Assembly: GCA_035390965.1 (NCBI GenBank)
Contig: DAOPKE010000130.1
Coordinates: forward strand, 1 to 6,712
Direction: 5' to 3'
DNA: 6,712 nt
Source: GWF2-43-63 sp035390965
Lineage (GTDB): Bacteria > Bacteroidota > Bacteroidia > Bacteroidales > DTU049
The notes beneath the pieces were generated by a model, which saw only the letters and a list, made by a program, of their open reading frames with translations, did no database searches and was not told the origin of the DNA. The translations under genes and the position numbers were made by a program. Below, in pieces: positions 6,592 through 6,712 of this stretch. Position 1 is the first letter of the stretch; every line of letters starts with the position of its first letter.

Positions 6592-6712
6592 TGCTGTCAT
6601 CCTGAGACCACCAGCAAAACGCGTTTTGCAACCTAAATGAAAAATGACACTTTAAATTGCTGTCATCCTGAGTTTCGCTCCCGTAGCGTTTCTTGCGAAA
6701 TAGCTTGCGAAG
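6592..6712. repeat. Paired TGCTGTCATCCTGAG repeats with a central palindrome, continuing past the window edge
   Basis: TGCTGTCATCCTGAG occurs at 6592-6606 and again, identically, at 6658-6672, a 66-base period. After the first copy lies a perfect 16-bp palindrome, GCAAAACGCGTTTTGC (6614-6629). After the second, CGCT/AGCG (6676-6679, 6685-6688) nests within TTTCGC/GCGAAA (6673-6678, 6695-6700). TGTCATCCTGAG followed by a GC-rich palindrome is an intergenic repeat I recall from many Bacteroidota genomes. No gene is visible, and the array is cut by the end of the window. Confidence 0.6.

Noticed and set aside
6289..6600. Minus-strand 103-codon frame as a gene
   Set aside because: Its N-terminal part is a translation of the dispersed repeats at 6562-6600, and it overlaps the other doubtful frame.

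Overview
The window reads as chromosomal DNA from a member of the Bacteroidota. Three things point there. Both predicted promoters carry the TAnnTTTG -7 box typical of that phylum. Two of the three main starts lack a Shine-Dalgarno sequence. The intergenic DNA is full of palindromic repeats (CACAGAG...CTCTGTG, TGTCATCCTGAG, CCCCGACATT) of a style I associate with these genomes. The phylum is an inference from style, and I cannot name a genus.

All well-supported genes are on the minus strand, so the window reads right to left. At 5829-3979 is mutA, the small non-catalytic subunit of adenosylcobalamin-dependent methylmalonyl-CoA mutase. Thirteen bases later comes mutB (3965-1815), the catalytic subunit with a complete cobalamin-binding and substrate-binding residue set. 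Together they form the heterodimer that interconverts succinyl-CoA and (R)-methylmalonyl-CoA, the central step in making or using propionate. A 253-base gap made almost entirely of repeats follows. Then comes a class-3-type aldehyde dehydrogenase (1561-197), apparently with its own promoter and an almost leaderless mRNA. A possible 36-codon acidic ORF (221-111) overlaps its 3' end.

The right-hand 880 bases (5830-6712) hold no gene I can support. They contain the mutA promoter, a roughly 175-bp nested inverted-repeat element that would fold as a closed multi-branch structure, an AT-rich stretch, and a cluster of dispersed-repeat units that runs off the window edge. One of these units has a clear second copy between mutB and the aldehyde dehydrogenase.

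I see no defence system, mobile-element gene, tRNA, rRNA or CRISPR array. The protein-coding part is ordinary core metabolism. The less ordinary content is in the non-coding DNA: the nested repeat element, the heptad tandem repeat, the shared dispersed unit and the promoter abutting a start codon.
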